DNA of 12,833 nucleotides from Planctomycetota bacterium (GTDB lineage: Bacteria; Planctomycetota; Phycisphaerae; WQYP01): positions 1-12,833 of the forward strand of contig JAKCCC010000015.1 of the NCBI GenBank assembly GCA_021838985.1. The letters are read 5' to 3'. Positions 1 to 7,291 of the stretch are shown here, one piece after another. Position 1 is the first letter of the stretch. Each line of letters starts with the position of its first letter. The notes beneath the pieces are model-generated. The model saw only the letters and a program-made list of their open reading frames with translations. It did not search any database and was not told the DNA's origin. The position numbers were made by a program, and so were the translations under genes.

Positions 1-575
1 GCGCGATGCACCACCGCCGCCGGGCAATCTTCGCCGTACGACGCGGCCAGGGCGGGCGTGATTTTCGCCAACAGATTGATGCTCAGGAACAGCACGAGAG
101 TGGCGCGGTGGCGGGCCAGATCAGCCAATTCCTCGGTCGCCGGCATCGGCGTGCGGCCGGCAGCGCGGGTTAAAATCACCGTTTGGGAAAGCTCTGGCAG
201 CGTCAATTCCTTCCCCAAAGCCGCGGCCGCGGCCGTGAACGAGGAGACCCCCGGCACGATTTCCCAGGCGATGCCCAACGATTCGAGCTGCCGGATTTGC
301 TCCGCCACGGCTCCAAAAAGGCACGGATCACCCGTGTGCACACGCGCCACGTCCTGGCCGAGGTCGCGCGCTTCCTTGAGCACCGCCACGATTTCATCCA
401 GCGTCATGCCGGCGGAGTCGAGGATACGGGCGCCCGGTTGGGCGCCGCGCAGAACTTCCGGCGAAACCAGGGAGCCGGTGTAGAGTATGATCGGGCAGCG
501 GGCGATCAGTTCCGCGCCCCGTATGGTAAGCAGGCCGGGAGCACCGGGCCCGGCGCCGATGATGTAAACTTTCAT
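1..575 (-). CDS. cbiF: Cobalt-precorrin-4 C11-methyltransferase CbiF/CobM (3' part missing)
   Basis: A SAM-dependent tetrapyrrole methyltransferase that methylates C11 of (cobalt-)precorrin-4. The ATG at 575-573 is preceded by AGGA about 8 bases upstream. About 191 codons lie in the window and the gene continues past the left edge; the family is usually about 250 residues. Seen in the translation: the N-terminal glycine loop IIGAGPGAPGLLT (residues 5-17), YTGSLVSPE (about 38-46), and the family signature VHTGDPCLFGAVAEQ near residues 88-102, followed by EIVPGVSSFTAAAAALG. The tyrosine/serine pattern and HTGDP distinguish CbiF from CbiL and CbiH. It is the last operon gene in the window and is separated from the 140-residue gene by a 100-base spacer carrying a hairpin. 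Aerobic CobM and anaerobic CbiF are hard to separate by sequence; the operon context points to CbiF. Confidence 0.93.
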   Translation of the reverse strand, partial: MKVYIIGAGPGAPGLLTIRGAELIARCPIILYTGSLVSPEVLRGAQPGARILDSAGMTLDEIVAVLKEARDLGQDVARVHTGDPCLFGAVAEQIRQLESLGIAWEIVPGVSSFTAAAAALGKELTLPELSQTVILTRAAGRTPMPATEELADLARHRATLVLFLSINLLAKITPALAASYGEDCPAAVVHR

Positions 576-611
576 GGTCTTTCCTGAAAACGGGACGGGA
601 CAGACCAGCGG

Positions 612-633
612 GACTTCCACCCCGGTGGAAGTC
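612..633. repeat. Intergenic palindrome, 10-bp perfect stem
   Basis: GACTTCCACC at 612-621 and its exact reverse complement at 624-633 are separated by two bases. It lies in the 100-base spacer (576-675) between the 140-residue gene and cbiF, the only sizeable gap in the downstream half of the operon. There is no T-run on either side, so it is not an evident intrinsic terminator. It may stabilise or process the mRNA, or be a member of a dispersed palindromic repeat family like those at 5233-5260 and 7247-7272. Confidence 0.6.
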
Positions 634-675
634 TCCCGGGCGACGCCTCAACCGGGGGTTATGCCCGCCAACAAC

Positions 676-1098
676 TTACGAGCAACGGAGCACCGCGTCG
701 CGCACTATCTGCCATACGCCAGGCGGAATTTCGCCGAGCCAGTTCGCGTCAACGACGGCCGGCCCATGAGGCGGTAAGTCATCGTGGTCCGCGCCGCCCC
801 GGCAAACCAAACGCCAGAGCCGTTCGCTGACCGAACCATTGCGTTCAATAAGGAAGCGCCGGGCCAGCAGCTCCGCCAGAGTCTCGCCTTCCGCCCGCAG
901 CGTCAGATAAGGCGTCGCCAGAGTAATTGGCCGCAGCGGGGTCAGTTCAATATACGGCCTGACCAGCGGTTCGATGGCGCCGGGATTCTGGAAGCCGGCA
1001 TGCCCGAAGTCACACGGTTCCTTCAAATCACCGACCAGGAAATAGCGGCTGGCCGTTTCCAACAGAATGGCGCCGGCCAGCCGGCCCACCCGCGCCAT
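676..1098 (-). CDS. Unrecognised 140-residue protein of the cobalamin operon
   Basis: I do not recognise a family. The gene is very probably real: its ATG overlaps the cbiH stop (TAATG), a good Shine-Dalgarno (GGGGAGG, 7 bases before ATG) lies inside the end of cbiH, and it sits between cbiH and cbiF on the same strand. There is no signal peptide or clear transmembrane helix. The N-terminal part (residues 10-26, AILLETASRYFLVGDLK) looks like beta strands; FGHAGFQNPGAIEPLVRPY (31-49) is rich in Gly/Pro; residues 72-98 look helical; the C-terminal part holds DANWLGEIPPGVWQIV (117-132). Three cysteines (29, 99, 139) form no metal-binding motif. It resembles neither CbiJ, CbiK nor CobG. By position it could be an accessory or missing-step protein of corrin synthesis, but nothing in the sequence shows a reaction. 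Confidence 0.75.
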   Translation of the reverse strand: MARVGRLAGAILLETASRYFLVGDLKEPCDFGHAGFQNPGAIEPLVRPYIELTPLRPITLATPYLTLRAEGETLAELLARRFLIERNGSVSERLWRLVCRGGADHDDLPPHGPAVVDANWLGEIPPGVWQIVRDAVLRCS

Positions 1099-1952
1099 TA
1101 TTCGTCCTCCCCGGAAAGGGATTCCACCGGTTCCGGCGCCGCGGTAGTTGCCAGCGAACGCCCCGGCCGCTGGCCCGGCAGCACCTGGCCATCCCAGGTG
1201 TATTTATTGCCGTATCCCCGCGGCGTGACCAGATAATTTTCAAACAGAAAAGTGTGGCTGGAGCCGATGATCACGGTGGTCAACATGCCGATTTCATAAT
1301 CGAGCATATGATTGAGATCGGTCAGCACAATATGTTCCTGTTTGCGGTAGGCGCTCTTGATGAGGGCCGCCGGTGTCCCGCCGTCGCGATATTGTTTGAT
1401 GATTTCCTGCGCCGCGACGATCTGCCGCGTGCGGCGGCCGCTGGCGGGATTGTACAGACCGATTACGAAATCAGCGCTGGCCGCGGCTTCGAGGCGTTTG
1501 GCGATGGCCGCCCAGGGTGTGAGCAGATCGGACAGCGAGATGCAGCAAAAGTCATGTCCCAGCGGAGCGCCCACCAGGGAGGCGCAGGAGCTGATCGCGG
1601 TAATGCCGGGGATCAGGCGCAGCTCCGGCGAAGCCTCCCGACGCCAGCCCAATTCCCGGAGCACCTGAAACACCAACGCCGCCATGCCGTAAACGCCGGC
1701 ATCGCCGGAAGAGATCAACGCCACGTGGCCGCCGGCCCGGGCCCGTTCCACGGCGGTCCGGGCGCGGCCGATTTCCTCGGTCATACCGGTGCGGATGATT
1801 TCCTTGCCGCTGAGCAAGTGCCGCACCAGCCGGATATACGTGCCATACCCGACGACCAGGTCGGCCTGCGCGATCGCTTCCAGCGCCGCCGGCGTCATAT
1901 GACGATCGTGGCCGGGGCCAATGCCCACCACGGATAGAATGCCTTTAGGCAT
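1098..1952 (-). CDS. cbiH: Cobalt-precorrin-3 C17-methyltransferase CbiH/CobJ
   Basis: This enzyme methylates C17 and drives ring contraction of (cobalt-)precorrin-3 with SAM; it is cytoplasmic. The protein is 284 residues. Visible family features are the N-terminal loop SVVGIGPGHDRHMT (7-20), GYGTYIRLV (35-43), the signature ISSGDAGVYGMA (80-91), IPGITAISSCASLVGAPLGHDFC (split here over about 114-136) and the C-terminal block TTVIIGSSHTFLFENYLVTP (225-244) followed by RGYGNKY, all typical of CobJ/CbiH. There is no fused CobG, CbiG or ferredoxin-like domain; a roughly 30-residue tail after 255 is low-complexity. Its ATG overlaps the end of cbiG by 8 bases, with GAGGT just upstream, and its stop overlaps the start of the next gene, so translation is probably coupled on both sides. 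Confidence 0.96.
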   Translation of the reverse strand: MPKGILSVVGIGPGHDRHMTPAALEAIAQADLVVGYGTYIRLVRHLLSGKEIIRTGMTEEIGRARTAVERARAGGHVALISSGDAGVYGMAALVFQVLRELGWRREASPELRLIPGITAISSCASLVGAPLGHDFCCISLSDLLTPWAAIAKRLEAAASADFVIGLYNPASGRRTRQIVAAQEIIKQYRDGGTPAALIKSAYRKQEHIVLTDLNHMLDYEIGMLTTVIIGSSHTFLFENYLVTPRGYGNKYTWDGQVLPGQRPGRSLATTAAPEPVESLSGEDE

Positions 1953-3105
1953 GCCACACCTCGCGTTCGGGAAAGGGAATGCGGGCCACGGCCAAGGTCA
2001 TAGAGCGGCCGGCGCCCGCTTCGGTATAGGTCTGCTTGGGCACGAGTAAACGGGGCGAACCGGAAGCCAATAACGCCGCCGCCTCCGCCACGGTTCGCGT
2101 GCCGACATATTTTTTGACGGTTGCGGAAGGGTTTTCCACCCCCGCGGCCGCATCCAACTGGCGCGCGGCGTAGATTTGCAGCGGCCAGCGATATTTTTCA
2201 CACAAGGCCGCCAGAGCCGGCTCATCTTTTTTCAGATCTATCGTGGCAGCGCTGCGGACGCAGGCCAGGCTCAACCGGTGTTTTTGCAGCAACGTCCGCA
2301 CCCCACGCTCCACCAGGGCCGGCGCCGTGGCCTTGTCGCAGCCCAGTCCCAGCACGAGGCTGCGCGGGCGGTAGATGACCGCCCGTTCGAAGTGCCGCGG
2401 ATGGGTGGCGCGAAGTTCGCGGTCGGTCACGATGAGCAATATTTCATATTGATCGGGATTCACGGCGTCCAGCGAACGGGTATAGGAAATCCCCCGCGGC
2501 AGCGGCCTATCGGCCGGCCACCAATTCGGTTCACCCGTTTCCTGGATAAACATGACCGGCGCCTCATTGACCACCGCAGCACAGCCGCGCGTGATGTTGC
2601 GGTCCGGATCATCGAGCGTCCAGCCGAGTTGTCGTCCGAGGATATCCACGGTCAGGGTGCCGCGGACATCGGACGCGGTGGTAATAATGGACTGCGCGCC
2701 CAAGGCCGCGGCCACGCGCTCCGTAAAAGCATTGCCGCGGCCCACGTGGCCGGAAAGCACGCAGATGGCCCATTGTCCCGCGTCATCGACACACACCACC
2801 GCCGGATCGATTTTCTTGTTTTGCAGCAGCGGCGCGATCATCCGCACCACAGCACCGACGCTGATGATAAAGACGTGGCAGTCGTAGGTGGTGAAATTTA
2901 CCTGGAGCGCCGGCCCTATCGGCAGGGCCAGCGGCCTGGCCCCCGGGGGTGCTTGCGCCAAAAATTTATCGGACACATAGATGTGCGCATCCGGCAGGGC
3001 AGCGCCCAGCCGCCGGGCGAGTTCCACGCCGTGACGGGTGATGGCGTAGATGGCCAAAGGTTGGCGTTGAGCAGCAACTGGCATCCCGCACCTGGTATTT
3101 CGCAT
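1945..3105 (-). CDS. cbiG: Cobalt-precorrin-5A hydrolase CbiG
   Basis: CbiG opens the delta-lactone of cobalt-precorrin-5A and releases the C2 unit as acetaldehyde; it is a marker of the anaerobic route. The protein is 386 residues, full length. The N-terminal domain holds AIYAITRHGVELARRLG (18-34), ISVGAVVRMIAPLL (81-94), DPAVVCVDDAG and VLSGHVGRGNAFTERVA (116-132), then TTASDVRGT. A variable middle part (about 165-240) precedes the C-terminal CbiG_C domain, which starts at LVLGLGCDKAT (250-260) and ends near LLVPKQTYTEAGAGRSMTLA. The start codon directly follows the cbiL stop (TGA then ATG). A second ATG, eighth codon, at 3084 has AGG 6 bases upstream and could be used instead, because residues 1-14 are not family-like. 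The 3' end overlaps cbiH by 8 bases. Confidence 0.96.
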   Translation of the reverse strand: MRNTRCGMPVAAQRQPLAIYAITRHGVELARRLGAALPDAHIYVSDKFLAQAPPGARPLALPIGPALQVNFTTYDCHVFIISVGAVVRMIAPLLQNKKIDPAVVCVDDAGQWAICVLSGHVGRGNAFTERVAAALGAQSIITTASDVRGTLTVDILGRQLGWTLDDPDRNITRGCAAVVNEAPVMFIQETGEPNWWPADRPLPRGISYTRSLDAVNPDQYEILLIVTDRELRATHPRHFERAVIYRPRSLVLGLGCDKATAPALVERGVRTLLQKHRLSLACVRSAATIDLKKDEPALAALCEKYRWPLQIYAARQLDAAAGVENPSATVKKYVGTRTVAEAAALLASGSPRLLVPKQTYTEAGAGRSMTLAVARIPFPEREVWHA

Positions 3106-3912
3106 TCAACGCTCCGCGGTCAGCAGCGAGCTATCCATGTCCACTTTCCGCGGAGCGCCGACCGCAGCTCGCCCGCGGCCGGCCAGTACGCCGTTGCGAT
3201 GTTTGCGCGAAACCACCACCATCGAAAAATAGTCGCAACGGTCGTTACGGATGCTCCGCAGGTCGGGAACAATTTTCTGATCGGCCATCGTCGCTTTGGA
3301 TACGTAAACGGCACGATCGATCAGGTCCGCTTTTTCCAAAGCGGCCACGACCCGCGGCATCACCGAACTGACCTTCAGCAACAGCACCGTGTCGAAGCGC
3401 TCCAGAATGTCCGGTAAATCATCCAGGCCGTAACTGGCCGGAATGATCGCCACGCGCTCCTGGCCGTCGGCGATGGGATCGCTGGTTACTGCGGCCACCG
3501 CCGAAATGGATGACACCCCCGGCACAATCTCAATCTCAATGCCCGGCCAGCGCGTGGGGGCCTGTTGATGCAGGTAGATAAACGTGCTGTAAAACAGCGG
3601 ATCTCCTTCGGCGATGAAGGCCACCGATTTACCCGCCTCCAGGCGCTGGCCGATTTGCGTAAACGCCGTGTCCCAGGCCGGCGCAATGTGCTGCGGATTC
3701 TTGGTCATGGGAAACGTCAGAAACAGGCGTTCCTGGCCCGCGACGGCGCCCACCGGGGCCGCGGCGATGCGCCACGCCACCGATTCATCCCAGCGGGAAC
3801 GTTGGGGGATCGCGATCACCGGGACTTCCCGCAGCACCCGCACCGCGCGCAGCGTCATCAGGTCGCAAGCCCCCGGCCCGACGCCTACGCCATATAGTTT
3901 TCCGTATTTCAT
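3106..3912 (-). CDS. cbiL: Cobalt-precorrin-2 C20-methyltransferase CbiL/CobI
   Basis: This SAM-dependent enzyme methylates C20 of cobalt-factor II/cobalt-precorrin-2, the first methylation after cobalt insertion. The protein is 268 residues, against about 230-240 for most CbiL; the excess is a C-terminal tail after SMVVVSRKHRN (about 230-240). Family features are LYGVGVGPGACDLMTLRAV (6-24), IAIPQRSRWDESVAWRIA (32-49), FIAEGDPLFYSTFIYLHQQ (98-116) and IVPGVSSISAVAAV (128-141). The EGDPLFYSTF block with YGVGVGPGDPE-like N-terminus is specific to CbiL/CobI. The start overlaps the cbiET stop as ATGA (4 bases), and the stop abuts cbiG. Confidence 0.96.
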   Translation of the reverse strand: MKYGKLYGVGVGPGACDLMTLRAVRVLREVPVIAIPQRSRWDESVAWRIAAAPVGAVAGQERLFLTFPMTKNPQHIAPAWDTAFTQIGQRLEAGKSVAFIAEGDPLFYSTFIYLHQQAPTRWPGIEIEIVPGVSSISAVAAVTSDPIADGQERVAIIPASYGLDDLPDILERFDTVLLLKVSSVMPRVVAALEKADLIDRAVYVSKATMADQKIVPDLRSIRNDRCDYFSMVVVSRKHRNGVLAGRGRAAVGAPRKVDMDSSLLTAER

Positions 3913-5138
3913 GGCCTCTCAATCGTAAAAATATGTACCGGATTAAGCGCCTCGTAACGCACGTACTTCGCCAGCGGAGCGCCGCGGGACACGTTCACCA
4001 GCAGCACTTCCGGCGTCAACCCCCGTTCGCGCAAGGCGCTGTAGGTTTCGCCGACGTTTTCCAGCGTAATGGCGGTGCTGACCAGCCGTCCGCCGGGCCG
4101 CAGGCGCTCCAGACACACCGCCAGGATTTCCCGCATCGATCCTTGGCTGCCGCCAATAAAGACCGCCTCCGGCGCCTCCAGTGCGGCCAGCGCCTCCGGC
4201 GCCCGCCCCGCGATCACCCGCACGTTGTCCACACCGTGCGCCCGGATGTTTTCGCGGCAGATCTCCACCCCTTCCGGATCCACCTCGATAGCGTACACGC
4301 GGCCTTCGTATGCCAACAACGCCGCTTCAATGGAGACTGATCCGGACCCGGCCCCGATGTCCCAGAGCACGCTGTCGGGCCGCAATCGCAACGCTCCCAG
4401 CGCCAGAGTGCGAACTTCCCGCTTGGTGATCAGTCCTTTTTTCGGCATCCGTTTGGCGAAATCGTCTTCGTGAATAAACGCCAGCGCCGGCGGGGACCGC
4501 CAATCCGGGTCGGTGCGCCGCAGAATCAGGATATTCAAAGCTCCAATATCACGGCACGCGGCCAGCGCGGCCAGCGTGAATTCCCGGATCCGCTCGTTCG
4601 GACCTCCGAGGTTTTCACACACCCAGGCCCGCCAGCCGGTTTGGCCCAGCCGCAGCATTTCCCCGGCCAATACCGGCGGCGAATTTTCCGCGTCCGTCAG
4701 GCACGCCACTTTGCGCAGGCGATGCAGCCGCGTGACGAATCCTTCGCGGCTGCGGCCGTGCACGGAAATCCAGGCCGCGTCATCCCATTTCTGGCCGATA
4801 CGGGCAAAGGCCCATTGCATCGAACTGACGTGCGGCACAATATCCACATGCTCGGTGCCGACGGCCTTGAGCACCATGCTGCCCACGCCGAAGAACAGCG
4901 GATCACCCGAGGCCAGCACGCAGACATTTTGTTCAGCGCACAGTTGGGGCAATTGCCGGATCACCTCGCCGATGCCGTTTTGCAGGGCCATCCGCTGCCC
5001 GGAAAATTCCGGAAAAAACGCCAGGTGCCGCTGACCGCCGATCAGCACCTGCGCCTGAGCCACCGCGTTCATCGCCCGGCTGGTCAAACTCAGGCAGCCG
5101 TCGTCACCGATGCCGATGATGGTTAAAGCTTTTTTCAT
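3909..5138 (-). CDS. cbiET: CbiE-CbiT fusion (CobL-type): C5/C15 methyltransferase and C12 decarboxylase
   Basis: A two-domain enzyme of 409 residues. The N-terminal CbiE domain (about 1-210, IIGIGDDGCLSLTSRA at 7-22, VLASGDPLFFGVGSMV at 74-89, PHVSSMQWAFARIG at 102-115) methylates C5. The C-terminal CbiT domain (about 225-409) has a class I SAM-binding loop LWDIGAGSGSVSIEAA (258-273), YAIEVDPEG (282-290) and FIGGSQGSM (327-335), and methylates C15 and decarboxylates the C12 acetate. I chose the ATG at 5138 because the CbiE domain begins right there; the frame stays open to 5360, but that extension is the antisense-like end of cbiC and has no family character. The start has no strong Shine-Dalgarno of its own; an 8-codon leader frame (5161-5135) overlaps it as ATGA. 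The separate genes of Salmonella are fused here, as in CobL. Confidence 0.95.
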   Translation of the reverse strand: MKKALTIIGIGDDGCLSLTSRAMNAVAQAQVLIGGQRHLAFFPEFSGQRMALQNGIGEVIRQLPQLCAEQNVCVLASGDPLFFGVGSMVLKAVGTEHVDIVPHVSSMQWAFARIGQKWDDAAWISVHGRSREGFVTRLHRLRKVACLTDAENSPPVLAGEMLRLGQTGWRAWVCENLGGPNERIREFTLAALAACRDIGALNILILRRTDPDWRSPPALAFIHEDDFAKRMPKKGLITKREVRTLALGALRLRPDSVLWDIGAGSGSVSIEAALLAYEGRVYAIEVDPEGVEICRENIRAHGVDNVRVIAGRAPEALAALEAPEAVFIGGSQGSMREILAVCLERLRPGGRLVSTAITLENVGETYSALRERGLTPEVLLVNVSRGAPLAKYVRYEALNPVHIFTIERP

Positions 5139-5161
5139 AACTGGCGTTTCAAATTCATCAT
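5135..5161 (-). CDS. Possible 8-codon leader frame upstream of cbiET
   Basis: An ATG at 5161 begins the frame MMNLKRQL, whose TGA (5137-5135) overlaps the cbiET ATG (5138-5136) as ATGA. AAGGCG lies about 6-8 bases before it, in the loop and stem side of a hairpin (5164-5186). cbiET itself has no good Shine-Dalgarno, so ribosomes terminating on the leader could reinitiate on cbiET. No peptide function is implied. Chance occurrence of such a short frame cannot be excluded. Confidence 0.35.
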   Translation of the reverse strand: MMNLKRQL

Positions 5162-5163
5162 GC

Positions 5164-5186
5164 GCCACGCCTTGCTTTCTCGTGGC
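5164..5186. repeat. Small hairpin in the cbiC-cbiET spacer
   Basis: GCCACG at 5164-5169 and CGTGGC at 5181-5186 are inverted, with an 11-base loop that carries the AAGG preceding the leader frame. A six-pair stem is modest evidence. Its placement just before the start region could influence initiation. Confidence 0.35.
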
Positions 5187-5232
5187 TCGGAGCGTCCGCG
5201 ACGGGTCGGAAGCCATGGTGGGGCGCCACAAC

Positions 5233-5260
5233 CCCGCGCTGACGCTGGGGGCTACGCGGG
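5233..5260. repeat. GC palindromic element overlapping the 3' end of cbiC
   Basis: CCCGCG at 5233-5238 and CGCGGG at 5255-5260 flank a 16-base centre. The element includes the cbiC stop codon (5252-5254) and so encodes the last residues of CbiC. Short palindromes of this look, with a conserved centre close to stop codons, remind me of dispersed intergenic repeats of Planctomycetota genomes; that resemblance is from memory and unverified. Only one copy of this exact sequence is in the window. Confidence 0.45.
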
Positions 5261-5935
5261 TTGGGCGCTGCTCGCTTTTTCCACCGACAGCCGCAGCAAC
5301 GCATGCATAATCGCCACAGCGATAGGGCTGCCGCCTTTGCGGCCGCGGGATACGATCCACGGGACGATCGGCTGGCTGGCCACAGCTTGCTTGGATTCCG
5401 GCGCGGAAACGAATCCCACCGGCACCCCAATGATCAGCGCCGGCCGGGCCGCTTCCTCGTTCACCAGCCGCACCACTTCCAGCAGGGCGGTGGGGGCGTT
5501 GCCGATGGCTACGATGGCGCCATCGAGTTGCTTTTCCCGATGGGCTTTCCGCATCGCTTCGATGGCGCGGGTGGAATTTTCGCGTTTCGCGGCGGCCATG
5601 ACCTCCGCATCGGAAATATACTGGTAAATTCGGCAGCCGTAGGCCGCCAGGCGCTCTTCATTCAAACCCGCGGCGATCATTTTAACATCGATTAAAATCG
5701 GGCAGCCGCGGCGCAGGGCGCTTACACCGTCGCGAATGGCGTCGGGATGGAAAGCCAGCAGTCGGAGGAATTCGAAATCCGCCGTGGAATGAATCACCCG
5801 TCGCACCACCTCCCATTGATCGGGTTGGAAACGATGCGGGCCGGCTTCGCGGTCGATGATGCTGAAACTTTCATCCTCAATGGCCCGGCCCCGCCCGGTC
5901 ATCTGACGCATATCTTGGATCACAGCGTGTTCCAT
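5252..5935 (-). CDS. cbiC: Cobalt-precorrin-8 methylmutase CbiC/CobH
   Basis: CbiC moves the C11 methyl of (cobalt-)precorrin-8 to C12, giving (cob)yrinic acid, the last step on the ring. The protein is 227 residues. Family features are the helix EDESFSIIDRE (20-30), RRVIHSTADFEF (45-56) carrying the conserved catalytic His49, ILIDVKMIAAGL (about 80-91), IGNAPTALLEVVRLV (about 143-157), IIGVPVGFVSAPESK (about 168-182) and PWIVSRGRKGGSPIAVAIMH, all in the expected order. It has the strongest ribosome-binding site in the window (AAAGGAGG, 7 bases before ATG). The final residues (SSAQPA) are encoded by a palindromic element and are probably not part of the conserved fold. A 113-base spacer separates it from cbiET. 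Confidence 0.97.
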   Translation of the reverse strand: MEHAVIQDMRQMTGRGRAIEDESFSIIDREAGPHRFQPDQWEVVRRVIHSTADFEFLRLLAFHPDAIRDGVSALRRGCPILIDVKMIAAGLNEERLAAYGCRIYQYISDAEVMAAAKRENSTRAIEAMRKAHREKQLDGAIVAIGNAPTALLEVVRLVNEEAARPALIIGVPVGFVSAPESKQAVASQPIVPWIVSRGRKGGSPIAVAIMHALLRLSVEKASSAQPA

Positions 5936-5942
5936 ATTTGCA

Positions 5943-5948
5943 CCTCCT
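5943..5948 (-). promoter_or_regulatory. Strong Shine-Dalgarno of cbiC
   Basis: AGGAGG on the minus strand, within AAAGGAGGTG, lies 7 bases upstream of the cbiC ATG. It fixes the cbiC start and stands out because several other operon starts have weak sites. Confidence 0.8.
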
Positions 5949-5983
5949 TTAACCTCGAATATTTGGCGGTCGGCGTTCGACCA

Positions 5984-7186
5984 TCAGCTATCAACTTTCA
6001 GGGATCCGGCTGCGGCTTCTTGTACCGGCTGATCACCGCGCGCTGGATATCTCCCCAGCGGGGCGCCGTCGAAATCAACCAAACATACGGCCACCGCCAG
6101 ACGCCGCTCCACGTGCTGCCGCAGATTTTCCGCGGCGTGGCGGCAGAGCGCCTCAGGCAGTTGCCAGAGGCCGTGCGCGCGGGCCAGGTCCAGCACCTGC
6201 CGGGCGGTGTTGGCCTGGCGGATTTCCTGTTGCAGCGATTCTGATCCGCCCAGCTCCGCCGCCAGCCTGGCCAGAAAATACATATCGACTTCGCCCTGGC
6301 GGGCATGAGTGTAGGTGATTCCGGCGGCGATCTTGGACAGTTTGCCCATCATAGCCACCAGGATGGCCCGGGGGATGTTTTTCGCCGCCGCGTGACGAAA
6401 GGCGATGCCGACAAAATCGCCCATCTGAATGAATTGCTCCTCAGCCAGGTCGGGGAACAACTTCATCCCTGCCTGCTCGGAACGTCCCCCCGTGGTAAAC
6501 ACCAGCGCCTGGGCGCCCCGATACGCCGCCACATCAATCGCCTGAATGACGCTGGCCTTCCAGGAAGCGGTGGAATATGGCTTGACGATTCCTGTGGTGC
6601 CGAGAATCGAAATACCGCCCAGTAATCCGAGGCGGGCGTTGAGCGTTTTCTTAGCCATGGCTTCTCCGCCGGGAACCTCGATCGTCACGAGGGCGCCGCG
6701 GTAGGGACTGCCGGCGAGTTCTTCCAGCACCATTTCCGTGATATTGCGGCGGGGGACAGGATTAATGGCCGGCCCGCCGACTTCCAACCCCAGCCCCGGT
6801 TTGGTGACTGTGGCTACGCCCGGCCCGCCGCGGAGTATAACGCCCGGTTCGGTTTTGATCTCCACGTGGGCCACCAGTTCCGCGCCATGCGTGCAATCGG
6901 GATCGTCGCCGGCATCCTTCACGACACTGCACAGCGCCCGGGGGCCATCGCGCTGGCAGCGCTTCAGCGCGAACACGACCTGGCGTTTATTCGGCAGTGT
7001 GGTTGCAATTTCGGCCAGGGTAACGTTGCGCACCAGCACGCGGGCGCCCGCTTTGGCCGCGGCAGCAGCGCAGGCGCCCGTGGTGAAGCCCTCACGCCAT
7101 CGCTGCCGGGGAAGTTTGGTTTCGTGGTTATCCGTAGTCCGTCTCTTTTTTGCTCTTATCCCGCATCTTTCATACCCAACCGCCAA
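5984..7186 (-). CDS. cbiD: Cobalt-precorrin-5B C1-methyltransferase CbiD
   Basis: CbiD methylates C1 with SAM and, like CbiG, marks the anaerobic pathway. The protein is up to 400 residues. Family features are LPRQRWREGFTTGACAAAAA (25-44), KDAGDDPDCTHGAEL (about 90-104), GVATVTKPGLGLEVGGPAIN (about 124-143), INP.PR, VEVPGGEAMAKKTLNARLGL, GISILGTTGIVKPYS and FTTGGRSEQ. The C-terminal half is as expected, including a QMGDFVGIA block. The start is uncertain: the only conventional start codon in frame ahead of the first conserved residues is TTG at 7186, with no Shine-Dalgarno; the two nearby ATGs (7172 and 7164 region) are in other frames and stop quickly. The true N-terminus therefore lies within the first 25 residues or uses a rare start. 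It follows the flavoprotein gene after a 105-base spacer with a GC hairpin. Confidence 0.93.
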   Translation of the reverse strand: MAVGYERCGIRAKKRRTTDNHETKLPRQRWREGFTTGACAAAAAKAGARVLVRNVTLAEIATTLPNKRQVVFALKRCQRDGPRALCSVVKDAGDDPDCTHGAELVAHVEIKTEPGVILRGGPGVATVTKPGLGLEVGGPAINPVPRRNITEMVLEELAGSPYRGALVTIEVPGGEAMAKKTLNARLGLLGGISILGTTGIVKPYSTASWKASVIQAIDVAAYRGAQALVFTTGGRSEQAGMKLFPDLAEEQFIQMGDFVGIAFRHAAAKNIPRAILVAMMGKLSKIAAGITYTHARQGEVDMYFLARLAAELGGSESLQQEIRQANTARQVLDLARAHGLWQLPEALCRHAAENLRQHVERRLAVAVCLVDFDGAPLGRYPARGDQPVQEAAAGSLKVDS

Positions 7187-7246
7187 GGATGTAGTCGGCA
7201 GCCACGGGATCGCAAGCCTGCGGCCGTCAGGGAGGCGAATGTCAAA

Positions 7247-7272
7247 CGGCCGCGGGTTTCCACCCGCGGCCG
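7247..7272. repeat. Intergenic GC palindrome, 11-bp perfect stem
   Basis: CGGCCGCGGGT (7247-7257) and its exact reverse complement (7262-7272) are separated by a 4-base loop, in the 105-base spacer between the flavoprotein gene and cbiD. No T-run follows on the minus strand, so it is not an obvious intrinsic terminator. It would form a very stable hairpin in the operon mRNA and could cap or attenuate the upstream segment; it could equally be a dispersed palindromic repeat. Confidence 0.65.
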
Positions 7273-7291
7273 CGAGTGGCGACCTTGGCGG

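Noticed and set aside
612..633. Intrinsic terminator before cbiF
   Set aside because: The stem is strong but no T-run follows on the minus strand, and the operon continues into cbiF with a good ribosome site.
1254..1937. Plus-strand open frame opposite cbiH
   Set aside because: Antisense shadow of a well-matched gene; composition dominated by Gly, Arg, Asp and His with no motif.
2176..3417. Long plus-strand open frame (413 codons) opposite cbiG and cbiL
   Set aside because: It lies entirely antisense to two clear family members, its translation has no domain character, and long antisense frames are expected at this GC content.
5139..5360. 74-residue upstream extension of cbiET
   Set aside because: It overlaps the end of cbiC in another frame and a palindromic element; the CbiE domain begins at the ATG at 5138.
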